This document shows positions 19,161 to 32,800 of a DNA stretch of 64,000 nt, piece after piece. The notes under the pieces are model-generated. The model ran no database searches. It was not told where the DNA came from and saw nothing but the letters and a program-made list of their open reading frames with translations. Position 1 is the first letter of the stretch. Every line of letters starts with the position of its first letter. The stretch comes from Eumeta japonica (Eukaryota > Arthropoda > Insecta > Lepidoptera > Psychidae), in contig BGZK01000158.1 in NCBI GenBank assembly GCA_005406025.1, positions 496,001 to 560,000 on the forward strand. Reading direction: 5' to 3'. The translations under genes and the position numbers were made by a program.

Positions 19161-22028
19161 TGGTGATAGTGTAGTTTTCTATAAGGGGTACAATTTTTAG
19201 AAACTGTAATAGCACACATGTGCAGATGACGTCAAAGTGAAATGATAATAGTATATTTTACCCATGGCGCTTCTTAAGAGAATCTTTGAATCTGTTCAGT
19301 AATTTAGTTCAATAGTATGAATAATCAGACGAAATCGGGAACAGTGCTAGTTTTTTTTTTATAAATCTCATTTACAAACACAATATATCGTCACTTTCAT
19401 AGTAATTGAATGAATACTTTAGGCATGTAAAGAAGAATAAATAGACTCATTTTATACATTATGTATGATATATAAAAGTAGGCTTGCAAGCCTACTCCCC
19501 CCATCCACCAAACTGTTAAAAAACACGTCTCGTCATTTTTAATAAGTAATATTTATATTAAACATGTTTGTAAATAATTTGGATGCAAGTTTGGAACTTC
19601 ACTACATAAAAAGGTTCCTGTTAAATTCAACTCCTTTTGATAAAAGCACATTTCCAAAAGTTCTTCATTTTTGGGTCCATACATTATACAAACTATAATC
19701 TCATTAAATTTAATTTCCATTAAATTTAATTTCGATTGGGTACAATTTCAGAAAAATCCTAGTGCATGAATTGATGAGTCGCTTTTCTTCAGTTATAAAC
19801 TTATGGTTTTTATGTTATATCATCTAATAAGTACTCCTTCAATTAATATACTGTAAAAAGCAAACTCTTTATCCATAGAACTTGATGTATTTTTGAGATT
19901 CTCGAATTCAGAACTATAGTTGTCTAAAAGCGTCAAAACTTATCATGTTCAAGCTTTTAAGCTCGAAAATTAGAAAAACCGTTGATCTTAGAAACTATTC
20001 TTGAATCTTTTTGTCATGCCCAAGAAAACAATTTTTGTGGTTTTTCAACGTTTAAATTTATTTTTTAGGTTAAATATATTTTATACTGATTTAGCCATTT
20101 ATTTCTTTCTTTATTCATCCGTGAAATGTGAGCAGTAATAGTTGGAAAATAAAAAAAAAAAAGATAGTGCGTGGAGTCCCTCCGCGCGGAAGAAGTGAAA
20201 CTTCGTAATGTGAAAATGAAAATAGGAAGGGGTGGAATTGATTTTCAGTGAACTCATATTGTTTCTTTAAGATAAACTTTATTAACATTGCTTACAATTC
20301 ACAATTGATCGCATCTTTTAATTATCATTTTCGAGTGGAGAAATATCCAAATCTATTAGAATATAGGACGCTACTCGTTGCTAACGCTCGCGCTGGCCTG
20401 TAACAGGTATACTACGCGCATGCGTTTGAGTGCCACGCATTCACTCTCGCTCTGTCTCTTTCTATTCCACCTCCCCAGGAGCGTTGAATGATTAACGCAA
20501 CAGTGCTTTCATACCCCCTCCATGGTAGCGTTAAACGTTTAACGTAACCTTGTTGAAAGTCTCATTAGAAGTTTCACTTCAATAATTTTAAACTATAGGA
20601 TTTATATTTATTTTTCTTGAATATACTGAAGAATCGACAAATATAGCAATACATTTCAATATACATATATTTAACTTTTTCCGTGGTTTAACACTCGACA
20701 GTAAAAAGTATTGTTGACAAACAGATATACATATAATAGGGACTGTGCAGAAATTATAGATGACATCACAAAACGACAGTAATGGAACAGTGTGAATAAA
20801 ATAAGAAACTTGCCAGATCCTTCACCCATAAGTTAAAAATACCGTTCCAAATTATATATTACAAAATTAGCATATCTATCGTTTCATTTTAGTTTAATGT
20901 GATTAAAATTATAAAATATGGATTTTGGCCGATTAACAATAATGGTCAGTGAGGTTAAAATACATTGAAATACCAAAAACTCTTTGAGCTGGGGTATATT
21001 TTCGTGGTTACAAAAAAAGTTGGCTTCGAAGAAGAGGTAGTGATAAGTGGTCAAACGTAGTTTTTAAATGCATATGATGTCACGAAAATAGTAAATAATG
21101 TTCTTAACCAATTGTTACTGCACATTTTCAGTAATGGCCTTTTTTATTTCCTAAATACTAGTGAATTCCCCTCTTTTCAGCTTGTCTTCAATAGAAACAT
21201 CAAAATTGCAATTTGTGAACGTACAAAAGACAAGTTTGTGCAGAAAATTTAAGTACGTCTATGCCTTAACTTATTATGTGAATTTAGCTGAAAGCGTTGG
21301 ATCGAAAACTAGTCACGCAAGCATGTTAGTGATTTTCTTTAACTTTTTTATTCAAGATTCTTAGTAAGTATCTTTGAAAATTTCTGAAATTTGTAGGAAC
21401 ACATGACAAGAGTAGATTTTGAAATTTTTGTTGCCAATAAAATGACTGTTGCAAATTACGATATTTTTAGGCGTGAGATAGTCATTTGGATATGCAATAA
21501 TACAAAAAAAAAAATACTAAACGATGCGTTCATCAAAATGATTTTTTATCGAATAGTAAGTCACTATAAAATTTATTAACTTAATTGAATGAATTCTGCA
21601 ATGATGTATATACACTTATTACGGTATTTATACAATTATTTATTTTCCGTTCTCCCATTGCAAATAAATATTAATAGTAAAAAAAAATAATAAAAATGAA
21701 TACTATCGGATTTGTTTTTTTTTTTGGATGTATTGGAACATTTTAATAAAATCTGTTTTTAACTTTTTCCGTTGTTTATATACGATGTAGCATTTTTTAA
21801 CGAATATGACAGACGATAAAGTAAAAGTTTAAGCTTTTTGCCACTAGATGGCAACCTTTGTCGACACATTCGTTTGAGCATCCCTTTGCAAAACTGGATT
21901 TGTTTAGTGACCTCTTTTTATTATTTACAATTAACTAACAAATAAATGTTTATTTATTCTGGCGTGGAGTGGAGTAGATTCAATAAGCCATAAAATTGAC
22001 ACCCATGGATAATTACAAAAAAATTAAA

Positions 22029-22253
22029 TTAGTACTTCTTCTCGATGACAGATGTCAGGTCAATCGTATTGTTAGACAAGTGTTTCGTGTTCATGATTAT
22101 CGCTGGATCAACTATCATTCTACGTAGGCTCCACTCTGGTTTCCCTTCAAAACGCATAAATCTTTCGCCTTTTACTAAAGATTTCCGTGGAGGGGAACAC
22201 TCAAATGAGTCTAACCTTATTTTTTGAAGTCCTACGTAAGTAGGATTAATCAA
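22029..22253 (-). CDS. 74-residue open frame in element copy 2, function unknown
   Basis: The same frame and length as 11167-11391, starting MINPTYVGLQKIRLDSFECS and ending IEKKY. Of four base differences, two are silent (AGA/AGG Arg, CGC/CGT Arg) and two change the residue. Intact in both copies while nearby sequence carries indels. No known domain recognised. Confidence 0.5.
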   Translation of the reverse strand: MINPTYVGLQKIRLDSFECSPPRKSLVKGERFMRFEGKPEWSLRRMIVDPAIIMNTKHLSNNTIDLTSVIEKKY

Positions 22254-22984
22254 ATACTAAATTATATCTATCTATAAGTTGTAAGAGCGTTTATAGTAAT
22301 TTATATAGTAGCAAAATTGATATACGTCGATATGAAGGGACGTGTTGAACCTCGAAATAAATATATTCAGAAGGCCCGATCCTGCATGCACTCGAATTTA
22401 ATTACCTACTCTCGGCAGAGCGTTTAGGGCAGGAGGTTCCGACTTTTGTACAATAATATTTTAAAACGTTAACGTAAAACATTATTTTACGTTATTAAAA
22501 GATATAAAATAACTTTATTATTAAAATTAATGGTTCTAAGATATTTCTCGGAAGATAAAATTATTTTGGGCAAGAAAATAATACAATATGAAAAAAGTAG
22601 GCATATTTAATTACTTTACGATACATATTCATGATAGTAAAGAACTTTTGACGATTGTGGTTATGATTATATTGTATTTTAGGGAACAATAAATTCTCAT
22701 TCTTGAATAAAGTTTCTTACAATAGACCATTGGAGAAGAGGTCATAGAAAAGGACGGGTTACATATTATGAGATTTTTTAAAGTTTGAGAATTTACATAG
22801 TTTACTTTAAAGAACTACAGAACTAGCCCTCTCTCAATTGAACAAATCGTAGAAAGTTTGGAACGAATTATCATTTAAATTAAAATTAAATTTCTGTAAT
22901 TATTTATGTAAAAACTCTGTTCCAAAACTCCTACGATTGCTTTAGTATTCTACATGGGTAGTACGAGTTTCTGAACAAGATTTT

Positions 22985-23110
22985 TTATTGTTTTCGATTT
23001 AACAATCTTAAAACAGTCTTAGTATTAAAATCATATTTGCATACACGACAATGTAGCGAGGGCTTATCTTTTAAGTGTTTTCGTTGAATACTACACTTGA
23101 AGCATAATGT
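22985..23110 (-). pseudogene. Zinc-finger-like remnant in element copy 2
   Basis: It reads TLCFKCSIQRKHLKDKPSLH, then CRVCKYDFNTKTVLR, and ends at a stop as in copy 1. The first CxxC and the spacing to the second are kept. The downstream His ligands are absent as in copy 1, so the defect predates the split of the two copies. Confidence 0.4.
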
Positions 23111-23429
23111 TCGTCAGAAAGATCAGAACATTAATTAATATTTTTTTAATTAATTGCTAATACGCAGGTGAAGTCGGGGAAAACTCATAAATTAAGCACT
23201 TTCGACCCCAAAAAGACTTTTATATTAATGAGAGGCGCTTCATAAAAAGATATCGAGCTTGGACAACTATTTTTCAAGATTAAATACCTCTTACATCCAA
23301 AGTAAGTTTCTTAATTCATAATATTCAATATAATTCATAATCATTTTGTTGTTGATTAAAACTAAAAGTAGTATTAGTACTATCTAACGCGCGCGCCAGT
23401 CGCAACTGACACGTTTAGAATGGTTGGGA

Positions 23430-24250
23430 TAGGCTTGTTGAAAAAATATCGATACATCAATATATAGATATTATTTTTTCGATGTATCGATATTTTTGAG
23501 CGATTTTTAATGATCTTTACATCGATATATCGATATAAAATCCAAGTATGGAAAAGATATAAAAATCGATATTTTTTATTATTAAAAAATCCTAAAAAGG
23601 AATACTTTTTTTTATACTAACTTTTTTTTAACAAATTACATTTTATGTTTTTTTGTCGACGCGGCTTTTTAATTTGGTACCTACTTAAATTGATTTTTAA
23701 GTGGGCAACTCTGTCTGATAGACAGTCTATTTCAAGTTATTACTATGACTGACTTATAAGTCATGGTAATAATACGGACTTATATATAGTATTATAATCT
23801 CAAAGCGCACGTATTTCTGCACTTGAGTACCTACTTAGATCTCAAACAATCAATAACCTATTCACGTAAACAAAATAATTTGAGCATTGCAGTGGATTTC
23901 TGTTTTATCATGTCTAGTGTTGTATAGAACTTTTTCAAAAAAATAAACAATCAAAACGTATCATGTAATCTGTGTGGAAAAACATATAAAACCAGTGGCA
24001 ATACGACGAATTTAGCTGCACATCTAAAAAATAATCATCACCATGCGTTTTTGATTAGTATTTATTTAGTAATACACGATGATTGAAGTAGATTAGGCCA
24101 AATAAATTAATTTTTAGAGCGCCAATATTCTCTTTCAAATTATACCGATATATCGATAGTTTTTAATAAAACTATCAATACCGATATTGATATTTTCATA
24201 AAATATCGATACAATATATATTGATACTTTATTGCATTTCTACATTCCTA
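23430..24250 (+). mobile_element. hAT transposon fragment with BED zinc finger
   Basis: The ends are TAGGCTTGTTGAAAAA and, on the opposite strand, TAGGAATGTAGAAATG. The flanking 8 bases GGTTGGGA (23422-23429) and GTTTGGGA (24251-24258) match at 7 of 8, a hAT-type target duplication. TATCGATA-rich subterminal regions occupy both ends. Only the N-terminal BED finger of a transposase remains. Removing the 821-base element restores a repeat that exists uninterrupted at 14820-14940. Confidence 0.8.
23910..24048 (+). pseudogene. BED-finger remnant of a hAT transposase
   Basis: After ATG 23910 the frame reads MSSVV, a stop, then NFFKKINNQNVSC and NLCGKTYKTSGNTTNLAAHL, KNNHHHA. This is the C-x2-C...H-x4-H layout of BED fingers with the typical SGNTTNLxxHL phrase. 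The early stop and the loss of all downstream transposase make it non-functional. Confidence 0.75.
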
Positions 24251-24258
24251 GTTTGGGA

Positions 24259-26681
24259 ATCTCTTGTTCGGCCGGCGGCGCAGTGCGTCATCGTTTGACG
24301 CGCTTTGGAGTTAACCTTCTGGTCCTGCTTTTTTGTGGTTGAACTAACTTCATCCAGGTAATATTAAACACGTGTCATTGATGTATGAATGAAAGAGATG
24401 CACAATAGCATAGTCCCTTGCCCAGAACGGGCGCGATAAATTGATAAACAGGTAGATTGCACTTACTGCATTCATTTGCGATTTAGAGCACAGACATTCA
24501 AAATAGACTAAAAAATAACTTGACTAAGCTACTAGCTAGATAGTACATAATGTACAACAAAGTGTTTTAAGTGCTGCAAAGTGCTATTTTTTAAAGACGT
24601 ATACAAATACTAAACACCAAATTACAAAAAAATGCGCTTAGTAAGTATGAAAAAAAAAATCAATTTTTTGGTTTGTGTCTTATAAAGCTATAACGTTAAT
24701 TGGTATTTTATAGAGTAAACCTTTGTTGTAGACAGTTGTTTTTTTGCAAAATTGAAAGTTTAGTACACTATACTTACGCATTCGTAAGTTTTGTACTACT
24801 TTATAGTAAAAAATAATAACTTTTTTATTGTAGTAAGTTACGTGAATACTTTATATTTAATGAAAAACAATGACACAAACATTTATTGTTTATGAAACAT
24901 AAACTTTTTAACTAAAAGCAATCTTTTAGTTATTATGCTTCAGTCCGCATGACAACTAAAATAGTTGTTAGCTAGGATACATAAAAAGGTCTAAATGCAT
25001 TTTATTTTAGCTGAAATATAAAATAGATCTTAATGATAAAACTTTGTTCATGAATAGATAATGTTTTGAATAGGCTTAGACAGTGGGCCCGACGAACGAA
25101 CACGGATCACCGATTAGGTTACTTCCAGATAATTTTATTTAATTCCTACAAAATCATAAAATTGTGGGCATTTTCCTTTCATTAAACATTCTCGGCTTGT
25201 TTATCATACTTTTTTTGCAACAATGTCTTTTTAACTTTTTTTTTGTAATTGCTACTTCATTTATAATAACTCATATAGTACCAAAGCGAATCGCAAATTT
25301 TCTTGTTCCACGGTTGTACTTTATTTTTACTGTGCTCTTATGCAAACGTCACGATATTATAGTCAGCTTTTTATCGCGTCGCTTGTGACGAATCTGTGTG
25401 GCATATTGAGATACTACACCTATGACGGTCTTCTTTGTAATCCTTATAACAGATCTGCTTTCAAAAAATTGCTATATTGATTAATTAAGATTAAAAAAAT
25501 GAAAAGGAATTTAGTCTGCCAGCACGTAGGTAAGTTCCATGGCATTATATATACTTGATAATAACAGAAACAGTGCCGTGACATCGAGCATATATGATAT
25601 ATTCTTGACATACTGTGTAGCTATGCCAGCCAGATATAGACAAGACTCTGGGCCAGTACTGCTTATGTAGAATTAATTTTTAAAAATAAACCAATTTCCC
25701 GTGAGCTGATTTTAATGAAACAAACCTATACGTCGCTATAACTTATTTACAAATTATCTGTGAAAACCTCATGAGAATTGATCCAATAAGAATGGACATG
25801 AGCGTGTTTGAATACTCGCGGAGTGTCCCAATAGGCATGATGACAGTAAACAAGAATCACTAAAACAATGGTTTTATCTACTGAAATACACTTAATATAT
25901 TCTGAAATAAATATTTATTTTCATTTATAGGCTGAGGTTATTAATTTATAAAACTACAAAATACAGACGTGCGCCATGCTCAGTTGAACACCAGTCAAAT
26001 TAAATTACGACACGCCTATGTACAAACTGTCGCTATCACATAAATTCAATACTTATTAATTGTGTTAATCTGTATTTAAAGAGTATTTCGTGATTCCTAT
26101 CGATCTGTTGCTTATTTTTGAGTTCTCAATAATAAATTAAATCATGGAAAAAGGATTTACTAAGGCAAACGGCTCTGATTTGCCTAGAGTTAATCCTTAA
26201 TGCTGCTGGAGTTCGTACATCAAAGAAAGAATTCTATTTAGCAGAATTTAGAAATTTCTAAACTATACTGTAAGTAAAATATTAATAATCTTTTTAAACC
26301 AATCATTTAAAATTTGAAATCCATTAAAAAAAGCATCGCTTCATATGTTTAGTGTTAGAGGTTATGTTATTTAAATAGTGTCTTTATTATATAACGTATG
26401 CTCACCTGTCGATTTCTGTAAATATTTAGAAGTGGGGCTCCATCTATTTTTGGCTATAAAATCTGATCTAATGAAGATATCGATTTGGTTTTTGCGCTAT
26501 TGTATTCGCTTCGTCGGCGGATTTAATATTATCACATGATAATATTGAATCACATATAAAAGACATATACCATATAAAATATACGATATAAAGTAAAAAT
26601 TTATGTCAAAATGATCTTCACAGAAATAAATAAGAGAATTTAGGTATACGACTTGGATCTCGCCATGTAAGATTAAGCTAC
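24259..26681. other. Intergenic stretch between hAT and THAP fragments
   Basis: The first 80 bases complete the repeat split by the hAT element. Short ATGs followed by good donor sites occur at 24632 (ATGCGCTTA then GTAAGT) and 25499 (11 codons then GTAAGT), but no matching downstream exon was found. A brief plus-strand frame at 26143-26199 (MEKGFTKANGSDLPRVNP) resembles the start of transposon-linked insect proteins. This is weak. Confidence 0.35.
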
Positions 26682-26867
26682 TTATTTGTTATTGTTGTGC
26701 GGAACGTAAACAAACAATTTATTAGGGGTTTTTAATGACGTATTAACGCACTGAGGAACTGCACACCACTTATGCACTTTCGAATTCGTGTCTGAATAAA
26801 ATTCCCTAGTGGTTAGAATCCAAATACATGGCGCAACGTCACAAGCAGACGCCATGGCACGAAGCAC
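26682..26867 (-). pseudogene. THAP-domain fragment, transposon-type
   Basis: The frame ends with KWCAVPQCVNTSLKTPNKLF and VYVPHNNNK before a stop. WCxVPxCxNTSxKTPxKLF is the first half of a THAP C2CH finger as found in insect P-element-like and other transposase-derived proteins. Past the stop, the same frame gives VA, another stop and SYMARSKSYT, which loosely matches the next part of the domain. The second zinc-binding half (C-x2-H) is missing. The 34 residues before the motif are unremarkable. Confidence 0.6.
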
Positions 26868-29800
26868 CGTTTTGACGCAAATTTATAAACGTATAATTAA
26901 AATAGCATTTATTTCTAAAAAACCTTTGTTTATTGTAAAAATAATATATTTCTTTGGATATAGTAGATACTTAAGAATATTATAAAACTGTTTTTCAAAA
27001 TCAGTCAACATGCAACATTGCTGTGCTAGGATCGAATCGTTATCTCGCTAAGGTGTAGCCTGCGGTAATCCTTTTGTTTTAGATCGAAGAGCTTAAATCT
27101 TAAGGCACCCAGGCTGGCGCAATACTGGCCCGGGGCCAGTGGCAACAGTAGCCATCAGTAGCGTGGCAACGTTCAAGAAAGACCCACTGGAATCGAATTA
27201 TATAGTATAAGAATCTAGAATTAACCGCGTGCATAATTGATTTGTCATTTTTATTTCGTGATAGCGCATAGATGGCGTTTATTAGGAAAAAAAATCTGAA
27301 ACGAGATTTGGGCCCAATTCTTCTGTGTCTCTAGCGAAAGCTAGCAACTGTGTGTATCTATAACAGGTGAAAATAAAACGTACAAAATGTTGTTCGAATC
27401 GGACTAAAAAGTGTTTATTCGTTAATAATACAACGAGATTACTTTTTACAACATTTTACTTCTATCAATGACAAATAAAAAAAAAACAAACAAAACCCTT
27501 AATAATAATATATGTATACATAAACACGATGGTATCAACTTCAAACATATTCAATAGTAACTTACATAAATGCAAATATCTAGGCAAGATCGTACAATCC
27601 ATTTAAATCTAGAAAATAAAAAATAGGGATAATATAAAAATTATATAATAGTTACAATAAAATAAATTTACAATAAAAAGATAATATCTAGAATCGATTT
27701 ATAACGATCACATGTACATTTTTTCGATCTAAACGAAGTGAATTTTGTATTTAATACTGATTATCCTTTTGGAAGAACATATATATTGTATAATCTAAAC
27801 ATGTTTTTATTTACAAATTTTTAGTGTTTCACAAAACATTGTTTGCCAACATTTAGAATTTTTCAGTTCCACCTCTTTGTGACCATAATGTATGTTTTTG
27901 TTTTATGTTTACATGAGATATGAAAACCCAAAAATGTTCCAAAAACGCAATCGTAATAAATCGGACGTGTAAAATGTTTAGATCTTGTATTCTGGGGTCG
28001 GAAAATTAACATTATTTATTACCTGTAGTATATTTTGAAACACCTGTAGGAAAATATATTCATCGAAATTTGGCATTGTTGCGGTATATAACGAGTTTAC
28101 GGTTCTAAGTTACGTAATACTGTTAAATATCGTGTCGTGTCCAGGTGCTTAGAATCATATGGATGTTTCTACTTTTTTTTTTTATTTAGGAAGTATTTGG
28201 CTAAGGGCGCGACACTGGCGCCGCGTAGCGTTCTCGGTTTCATGGGCCCAGATTTCAACAAATTAGGTAACGTGAACTAGAGTTATAACTGAACTTCAAT
28301 ATTAAATCGCCGGTCAAAGACAGCGACGAATATTTTCTTCCAGTGGCACGCAAAATATTGAATTCCTTTGAAAACGATATTTATTATACGACCCTTAATA
28401 CATTTTTTTAGACGCATAACAAGTATAATTTTAATAACCAGTTTCGAGAAAATTATTTACATCATTAATTTTCAAAATTAAGACTCAATCGGAAGAAAAA
28501 ATTTGGAGGGGGACGTTCTCTCCTGGTTGCTCATTACATTATCCATCTTAGATCCTTATTATTGTATATATACAATATTTAGAAATCTGATTTGCTTTAT
28601 TAATGCTTTTAATTAATATACTTGGATGGGTGAACTAGCGGTCTATCGGAGCGGTATCCGATGGTTTTCTTTTAGCTGTCTTCTCTATTCATAAAGCTTC
28701 TGTATACTTCTATTTATCTATAAGAGCAAATTCGATGAATCCTTATGAAGTAGGCAATTGATAAAACATGCGTCCATCGTTTTTTCAGGTATCTCTTGTA
28801 ATATAGGTACTCAGTACAATTTGTGCGTGTTATTCTAATTTTCTTTGCAATAGCCTGCATTCTTGCAATTTTTGTCCATTGCGATAGCTGCGATCGATTT
28901 TGTTTCTCTCATCGTATATTATCGAATGCTTGCTTTTTTGGGTACTTAAAAGATTAAAACGGGTCCCTTAAACGGATTTTGTTCTCTGTTTGTAAGTCGT
29001 GGTTAAATAACTTTTCGCCATATTCGTTTTCGCTATATATGTTTACTTTAACACAGATGCAGAAATCGTACGCATCCACGCGTGGTGAAAACATTTTTTA
29101 AAATTTCAAATGTTCTTGTTAAGATATTTGTATTTTCCTTTTTATATATCGTTTGGGGGTAGGGGGTAATCATGTAAAAATTGAGAAAGAATTACAGGTT
29201 TTGAAAGTCAATTGAAATAATTCCTAATCACAGAAGATCTGATACAAACAATACAAAATGCAAAAATCTGATCTATACATCTGATTCATATTATAATTGA
29301 AAAAAAATGGGCATTTACATACTTCGAAAAAAAAAAAACAAATAAAGTCTTTATTTTTTTTGCCACAATTTATAAACTACTAGCCGCCCCGGCGGATGTT
29401 CTGCCCTTTTCGGAAGGTGGCGTGCCTGTAAAGTATATGCCTTGCCTGCTGCTAATCCCGTGTAGAAACGGAAAGGATTTTTTTTTAATTTTTTAAATAA
29501 AATACCCATATTACATATCAATTTTCATGGCGATAAGTTGCGTGGTGGAAAAGTTGATTCATTGCAGCATAATCTAATGACGAATTATATCAAAATGAAT
29601 ATGTAGCCTGAAAATATTTACCGTGTTCAAATACCTGTGTATACCAATTCTCACGGCGAATATTTGTACGGTGTAAAGATGATGCGCTGCAGTGCCATCT
29701 GGTGCCATATCACAACAAAGTGGACAGCATGAGAACCTTTTCCATGAAAATACAACCTGTCACAACGACCGATCCAACGGTGTTGGAGTTTATCGATCTC

Positions 29801-32800
29801 ATATGCACTGACCAACATGTATCTTCATGTATAAATCTGTATACATGAATACTAACTTTTATTTATAGTCTATTACAGATCCGGCTCGGCTTATTTTTAA
29901 ATGTAACATTTTAAGATATCCGTGTTGTGGGAGTTTGAGATTTTATTTTTGAAGCCACAATTACAAGACTACATACATTTTTACTGGTATGCTACGAAAC
30001 ACTTGTTGTCGTTACAGACTTCGAAAAAATATGTTTATATCCGATAAAAATAGTTAATTTGGAACACAATGTTTGAAATATAAATACTTTGTTAGATTTG
30101 AATTTAAATGGATTACGAGTGTTAAGTAAAACTCCAACGATTCTAAGCAGCTGTACTCGTATAAATACTTAATAAAAGTCATTCATCATAAAATAATGTA
30201 AAGATCACCAGTCTATTGTATATAAGTTGTATGTACAATAATTAAGTTTTAATAACAGCACCCATCCGTAACTGAAGTTGGCTAAATTGCATTACATGCT
30301 CGCTGTTTTATGTAGATTTTTCTAAATAGATCTTTCAAAAATCTATACAAAGCCTATTCCGATGAGCAAATATCTTTGTTTTTTATCTAAGCTTTCCCAG
30401 ATTTTAATGTGAATAATAAAGGTCTGAACAATTACGAAGTCAAGCTTTTGAAGTCAGATAATTATAATTCTTACAATCATGTCAATAAATTGTAAAAAAA
30501 ATGAATATGCGCGGAAATAATTTCTACTAAGCTAAAACAAGCATCGTTATATCTAAAAATACAATACAATATTAAAATTTATGCTGAAATTTCGGTCAGA
30601 CAATTATTTGTAACATTATATAAAAAAATTAATGAGTCAGTCCAGACTACAAGACCGGTTGCTTGTTGTAGTTTTTATGAGAATTCAACAACGTCACTTA
30701 TTTGTATTACACAACTGTCGTCAACAAGTCACTATTGCAGTAGAAATTAATGTTTAGTGTCGCTACTGTAAAAATATCATTCAGCACTGGACATTCCGTG
30801 GCAATAATTCTTTATATCTAACTAGGCAGAAGAAAACGTAGGCCTATTTATTTGTTGGCTACAAATTATCTATAGTAAATATGAAACATTAATATTTAAC
30901 ACACATTAATTATATTTATGTATAACAAAACCTTCCTTATTGCACTGTGCCTGATAAATGTTTCCTCAAGTCGTTCACTTAACCCTATATATTTTTTTAT
31001 CGTTCGTTGAACGATCAATAATAATGAAACTATGGCGAGGCTGTAAAATAAAATCTTAGTATTTATATGGAAGACGAAAAAATAATTCGTAGCCAACATC
31101 ATTATTCAACAATGAAATGTATTTATCGTTTAGAAGAACTCAATCAAAATACGATGTATAAAAAAATGATTGGATAAATTTCGCAGTGTTTGTTTTCAAA
31201 ATTAGTCACTTTTAAATGACATGAGATCAAAACATAAATGCAAGACGACCCAAACTAAGACGTCCTTATCTTTTATAATCGTCAAGATGGCGTCCGATTG
31301 AAAACAAAATAGCGTCGACGTAAACATTAATATTTAAAAAAAAAGTAAAGCGTGCGTGTCGAAATAGATTTAGTTACACCTAATACTACTGTAATTTTGT
31401 TACCAAGCTAAGCTATGGTTATAATTACATCGAAAAATCGACACCTCCTACGTTCATATGAAATTTTATTATTTTAAACAGTATCAGACTTTTCAATAAG
31501 AGATCTAAATCCGAACTTATGCTTCATGAAATTTGATTAAACCGCTCACGTAGGATGCGTCGACGCATTGTATTTAATACAATTGACTTTAGCCGAGTTT
31601 TAATTATAATTTTCCATTTTACAAGTATAAATGCGGTGTTTTCCACTTTACAATCTTATTCTCTCCTTCGCTAAAAAAAAAATAATTAAATATATGACGT
31701 AATTGTTAAGTTACAATCAAAAGTACGGGTTTATTAAATATACAACTTTTCCTAACTTATTAGGTACTGTCTTGATGTGTTTCATAATTTTGTCTGAATA
31801 TTATATCTTTAACTTTTAGTTTTTTTTTTTATTTGCTATAAAATGTTGAATAATATTGTCTATAAACGGAATCATATTCCATTAAAATATACGAATATTT
31901 CTGAATTATTACACACATATTTTATAAGCAATTCTTCGCACAAAAATAGGGGACAGTTACGCAAAAAATATAGCATAAGATACCAGGCTTGCGTTATGTT
32001 TAGAACAACTTAAACACAGTTAATATCGCTTTCCTGACAACCACACGACTTAAGTATCTATACCGAATGGATTAGTTACAGAAATATTTATTTTACAATC
32101 AAATTGCATATTTTACAAACTATTAAACTTAATAGCTTTAATATCTATAACCTGTTATCTGATTGAGCAAAACTTTATAAAACTGATTAAATTAAACCAA
32201 TTGGGATATAACGGATCCAATCCTTATTAGAAAATACAAATAATTTTAAGGCATTTTGAATTAAAAAATGTATTAACACAATTTCAGAAATTGTGGGGTC
32301 GTTCCGAACCAAATTGGATAGCGTGTTTTATGATTTTTACAAAACTTCTGAATGTTTGTATAAATAAATCTACGCTTGCGGTAAGTAATGACGGTGAAAC
32401 ATTTTTCATTATTGTATCTATAATTTTTCTTCATATCCGCTCTGTTCCAAAATTGGTCTGTCACGTTTTTTTCTAACATTGGGTAAAGATATACCAGTAC
32501 GGTACCAGAATCGATTATAAACAGATCCAAATATATTCGGATTGAAGAAATCGTCAGAAACCATTTTATCGGACAGAATACCGAAAGGACTGAGGAAAAA
32601 AAAAAAAATAGAAAAGGAATGAAGAACGGTCAAGGAATGTAGTCATTTTTTTGCATATTTATTTTTAATTCTTAAGTCTCTGCTTTACGAGATTGCATAA
32701 ATCACGAGTTTAGTCATTGATTGACATCAGATTTAGTTGTATACGTAAGAAGGCAAATTTAATTACGGAATGCTAGTGAATATTACAAAAGATTTTTTTT

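Larger units (their letters stand above)
17312..21211. other. Intergenic stretch after TEFM
   Basis: No supported gene. It holds hexamer-array remnants at 18150-18230 and 18900-19160, a probable retroposon tail at 18440-18590, and a more GC-rich segment at 20380-20540 containing GCGTTGAATGATTAACGC and AGCGTTAAACGTTTAACGT phrases. The latter are partly self-complementary. Short open frames here are not conserved-looking. Confidence 0.5.
21212..23315 (-). mobile_element. 2.1-kb unclassified element, copy 2 (minus orientation)
   Basis: Inverse copy of 10072-12212 with near-identical sequence through most of its length. It has no trace of the 0.9-kb arms that surround copy 1, so the 2.1-kb block is its own unit. 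The zinc-finger-like remnant is at 22985-23110 and the 74-residue frame at 22029-22253, both on the minus strand. The flanks were searched by eye for a target duplication without success. Confidence 0.75.

Noticed and set aside
18899..19219. 106-codon minus-strand frame rich in Arg and Glu
   Set aside because: Also produced by the hexamer array, with low-complexity content and no splice or domain support.
32273..32633. Overlapping minus-strand frames of 71-85 codons
   Set aside because: No motif, AT-rich composition and no matching exon nearby; chance frames.
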